DNA of 64,000 nt, taken from the NCBI GenBank assembly GCA_046328335.1, contig JAXLWU010000002.1, forward strand, positions 186,001 through 250,000. The letters are read 5' to 3'. Origin of the DNA: JACCXM01 sp046328335 (lineage in GTDB: Bacteria; Chloroflexota; Chloroflexia; Thermomicrobiales; UBA6265). A model generated the notes under the pieces. The model was not told the DNA's origin and ran no database searches. It saw only the letters and a program-made list of their open reading frames with translations. Of the stretch, positions 62,660 through 64,000 are shown one piece after another. The position numbers were made by a program, and so were the translations under genes. Position 1 is the first letter of the stretch; each line of letters opens with the position of its first letter.

Positions 62660-63349
62660 TTATCCGCAAACTCCCGCATGACACTCCAGGGCCCCGCAGC
62701 ATGCCCAGTCGTTCTCCTCGGGGTTGGAGGGGCTGCTGCAGATCCCGCCCACGCCGCGGCAGCAGGTGGTAATGCCAAAGGTGTTGTCGGCGCAGATCGA
62801 CACACCAAATTGCGCGTACTCCTGGGAGCAGTCGGCATCGGTGGTGCATGCGGTTCCCAGGGAGTTCAGGCCGGTATCGCAGTGTTCCTGGCAGACCCCT
62901 TCATCTGCCGACCCACCGATAACCGCGCAGCAGAAGAACGGCGGCTCGCAGGCGACCGGGTCACTGGTGTTGCACGATGCTCCCGCGCCGCCGTGAAAGA
63001 CGCTGCCGCAGGTGCCGTCCGCCCTGCACAGACCTCCGCAGCATCCCGTGCAACCCGAATCGGGATGACAGAACGACGGGCACGGATCGCCTAGCAAGGC
63101 GCAGGAAATGCCGCAGACCCCGGAGGTCGCACAGATGCTGCCGCAGCAGATCAGGCCGCCAGCGCAGTCCGCCTGATCGGTACAGGCGCAGCCGGATCCG
63201 GCGCACTCGGCAGCGGCGGGTGATGCGGGGAGGATTCTGCCACCCGCGAGCGCGGCTCCGCCAAGCCCAATAAGGGCGCGGAGCAACGACCGCCGGGAGG
63301 GGTGCCTGGCCACACCGCGGGTCAAGCGATCAAAGGCCGTATCGTCCAT
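62660..63349 (-). CDS. Exported Cys-rich protein with FDxLTR leader
   Basis: 229 residues from ATG 63349, preceded by GGAAGGGGCACC. The leader MDDTAFDRLTRGVARHPSRR is followed by SLLRALIGLGGAALAGG. About 28 cysteines in the mature part form repeated CxxDxDC-x-CCG-type modules (CTDQADCAGGLICCGSIC, WACCGALECHAGVCG), similar to those in the 22679 and 28176 proteins. Extracellular. Function unknown. Confidence 0.83.
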   Translation of the reverse strand: MDDTAFDRLTRGVARHPSRRSLLRALIGLGGAALAGGRILPASPAAAECAGSGCACTDQADCAGGLICCGSICATSGVCGISCALLGDPCPSFCHPDSGCTGCCGGLCRADGTCGSVFHGGAGASCNTSDPVACEPPFFCCAVIGGSADEGVCQEHCDTGLNSLGTACTTDADCSQEYAQFGVSICADNTFGITTCCRGVGGICSSPSNPEENDWACCGALECHAGVCG

Positions 63350-63436
63350 GGTGCCCCTTCCCTGGAAATGCATCGCGCGGTTCCATCTGCCTCACCTTGG
63401 ACAAGGTGCGGCAGCCTGATGTGCGGATGTCGCGTT

Positions 63437-64000
63437 TTACCCTTGTTGGAAGCAGAAGAGATGACCGTCATCCGTGCACGGCGTGAAGGAAAAGGCGCTC
63501 CAGAATTGCTGGGTGAGCTGTGGCGTGCCGATAATGCCGTTCCCGGCCACCGCGTCCCAGTTCGAGCAGTGATACGTGCTCCCCTGGAGGACGTGACCGT
63601 CCGGCTGCGTGTTCGACCAGGCGAACTCGGTCTGCGCGATGGTTATCCCCGTTTCGGTGAGGTTGATCGGAGCGGCGAGATAGTCGCCATTCGCCTTTTT
63701 CGTAATCAGATCATCCCAGTTGCTCGCGATCTTGGTGCCGTCAACGAGACGGTATGGCCCGTTGGACTTCATGAAACGCGACCTGGGAGTCTCCTTGGTA
63801 TCGGAAAGCCACGCCTTGTAGGAGCCGGGTAGACCGGCAGCCTTCGCCCGCTTCTGGCACATCGCATCCGCGCCGGCCAGTCCGCCCAGATTGCCGTTGT
63901 GAGCCGAACTCGTGATGAATACCCGGCAGGTTCCCCCGTTGCCGCAACCCTTGCCTTTCTTTTTCGGTCGTCGCTTCGTCCTGGCCACTGCCGGTTCACC
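63437..64000 (-). CDS. DUF1554-like exported protein, 5' end outside window
   Basis: At least 188 residues, open to the window edge; a GTG at 63988 exists, but the frame continues upstream, so the true start is probably outside. A basic KRRPKKKGKGCGNGG linker precedes a domain with CRVFITSSAHNGNLGGLAGA, DAMCQKRAKAAGLPGSYKAW and HCSNWDAVAGN, the pattern of DUF1554/collagen-endostatin-like domains found on bacterial surface proteins. The basic linker suggests a leader-bearing secreted protein like its neighbour. Confidence 0.78.
   Translation of the reverse strand, partial: GEPAVARTKRRPKKKGKGCGNGGTCRVFITSSAHNGNLGGLAGADAMCQKRAKAAGLPGSYKAWLSDTKETPRSRFMKSNGPYRLVDGTKIASNWDDLITKKANGDYLAAPINLTETGITIAQTEFAWSNTQPDGHVLQGSTYHCSNWDAVAGNGIIGTPQLTQQFWSAFSFTPCTDDGHLFCFQQG

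Overview
The window is GC-rich bacterial chromosome. The gene set fits Chloroflexota, most likely a Thermomicrobia/Thermomicrobiales-type lineage. Pointers are RNase Y next to a SpoVS-domain gene, a fused ispDF gene, several large STAND-ATPase regulators, CdaA/YbbR c-di-AMP genes, and a series of exported cysteine-rich proteins that share one leader peptide. This placement is inferred from gene content; no 16S rRNA gene lies in the window. No prophage, transposase, CRISPR array or plasmid backbone was seen.

Layout: (1) 0-13 kb holds the start of a PHP phosphoesterase gene, two STAND/LuxR regulators, an ECF sigma/membrane-cupin pair, a rhodanese cassette flanked by 33-bp direct repeats, a secreted cupin and a BBE-type FAD oxidoreductase. 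(2) 13-16.3 kb is a minus-strand sugar/polyol-type catabolic group (SDR, TIM-barrel isomerase, Gfo/Idh/MocA). (3) 16.3-29.5 kb is a secretome island. It has three consecutive small proteins with the same eight-cysteine skeleton, an excalibur protein, an NHL beta-propeller protein, a META-like protein, a cystine-rich miniprotein and a beta-helix protein, mixed with a methyltransferase, an alpha/beta hydrolase and a DsrE protein. (4) 29.7-43.6 kb is mixed: LLM flavin oxidoreductase, tandem Uma2 genes, tRNA-Pro, an ANTAR response regulator, c-di-AMP synthase with YbbR, a pentapeptide-repeat protein, SoxR with a textbook operator, an MFS pump overlapping a phosphopantetheinyl transferase, and TMEM175/MarR with paired operators. 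(5) 44-51.4 kb carries a second ECF sigma/membrane-cupin pair, an RTX-like protein, a BTAD/STAND regulator and another cysteine-rich exported protein. (6) 51.6-62.5 kb is mostly housekeeping: gyrB, a minimal zincin, rny, spoVS, a PHP phosphoesterase, ispDF, dtd and an L,D-transpeptidase. (7) The last 1.4 kb returns to exported cysteine-rich proteins.

Two themes run through the window. One is an exported-protein family with a leader of the form M-x3-4-FD-x-L-T-R-x(n)-RR-hydrophobic, attached to very different mature domains (cystine-rich knots, NHL propeller, beta-helix, pentapeptide solenoid). The other is a set of dispersed palindromic repeats (families A, B and C). One copy sits in frame inside the phosphopantetheinyl transferase gene and adds about 50 residues to it. 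Regulation is visible at several places: a SoxR box with a 19-bp promoter spacer, twin MarR-type palindromes, and two sigma/anti-sigma-like operons.
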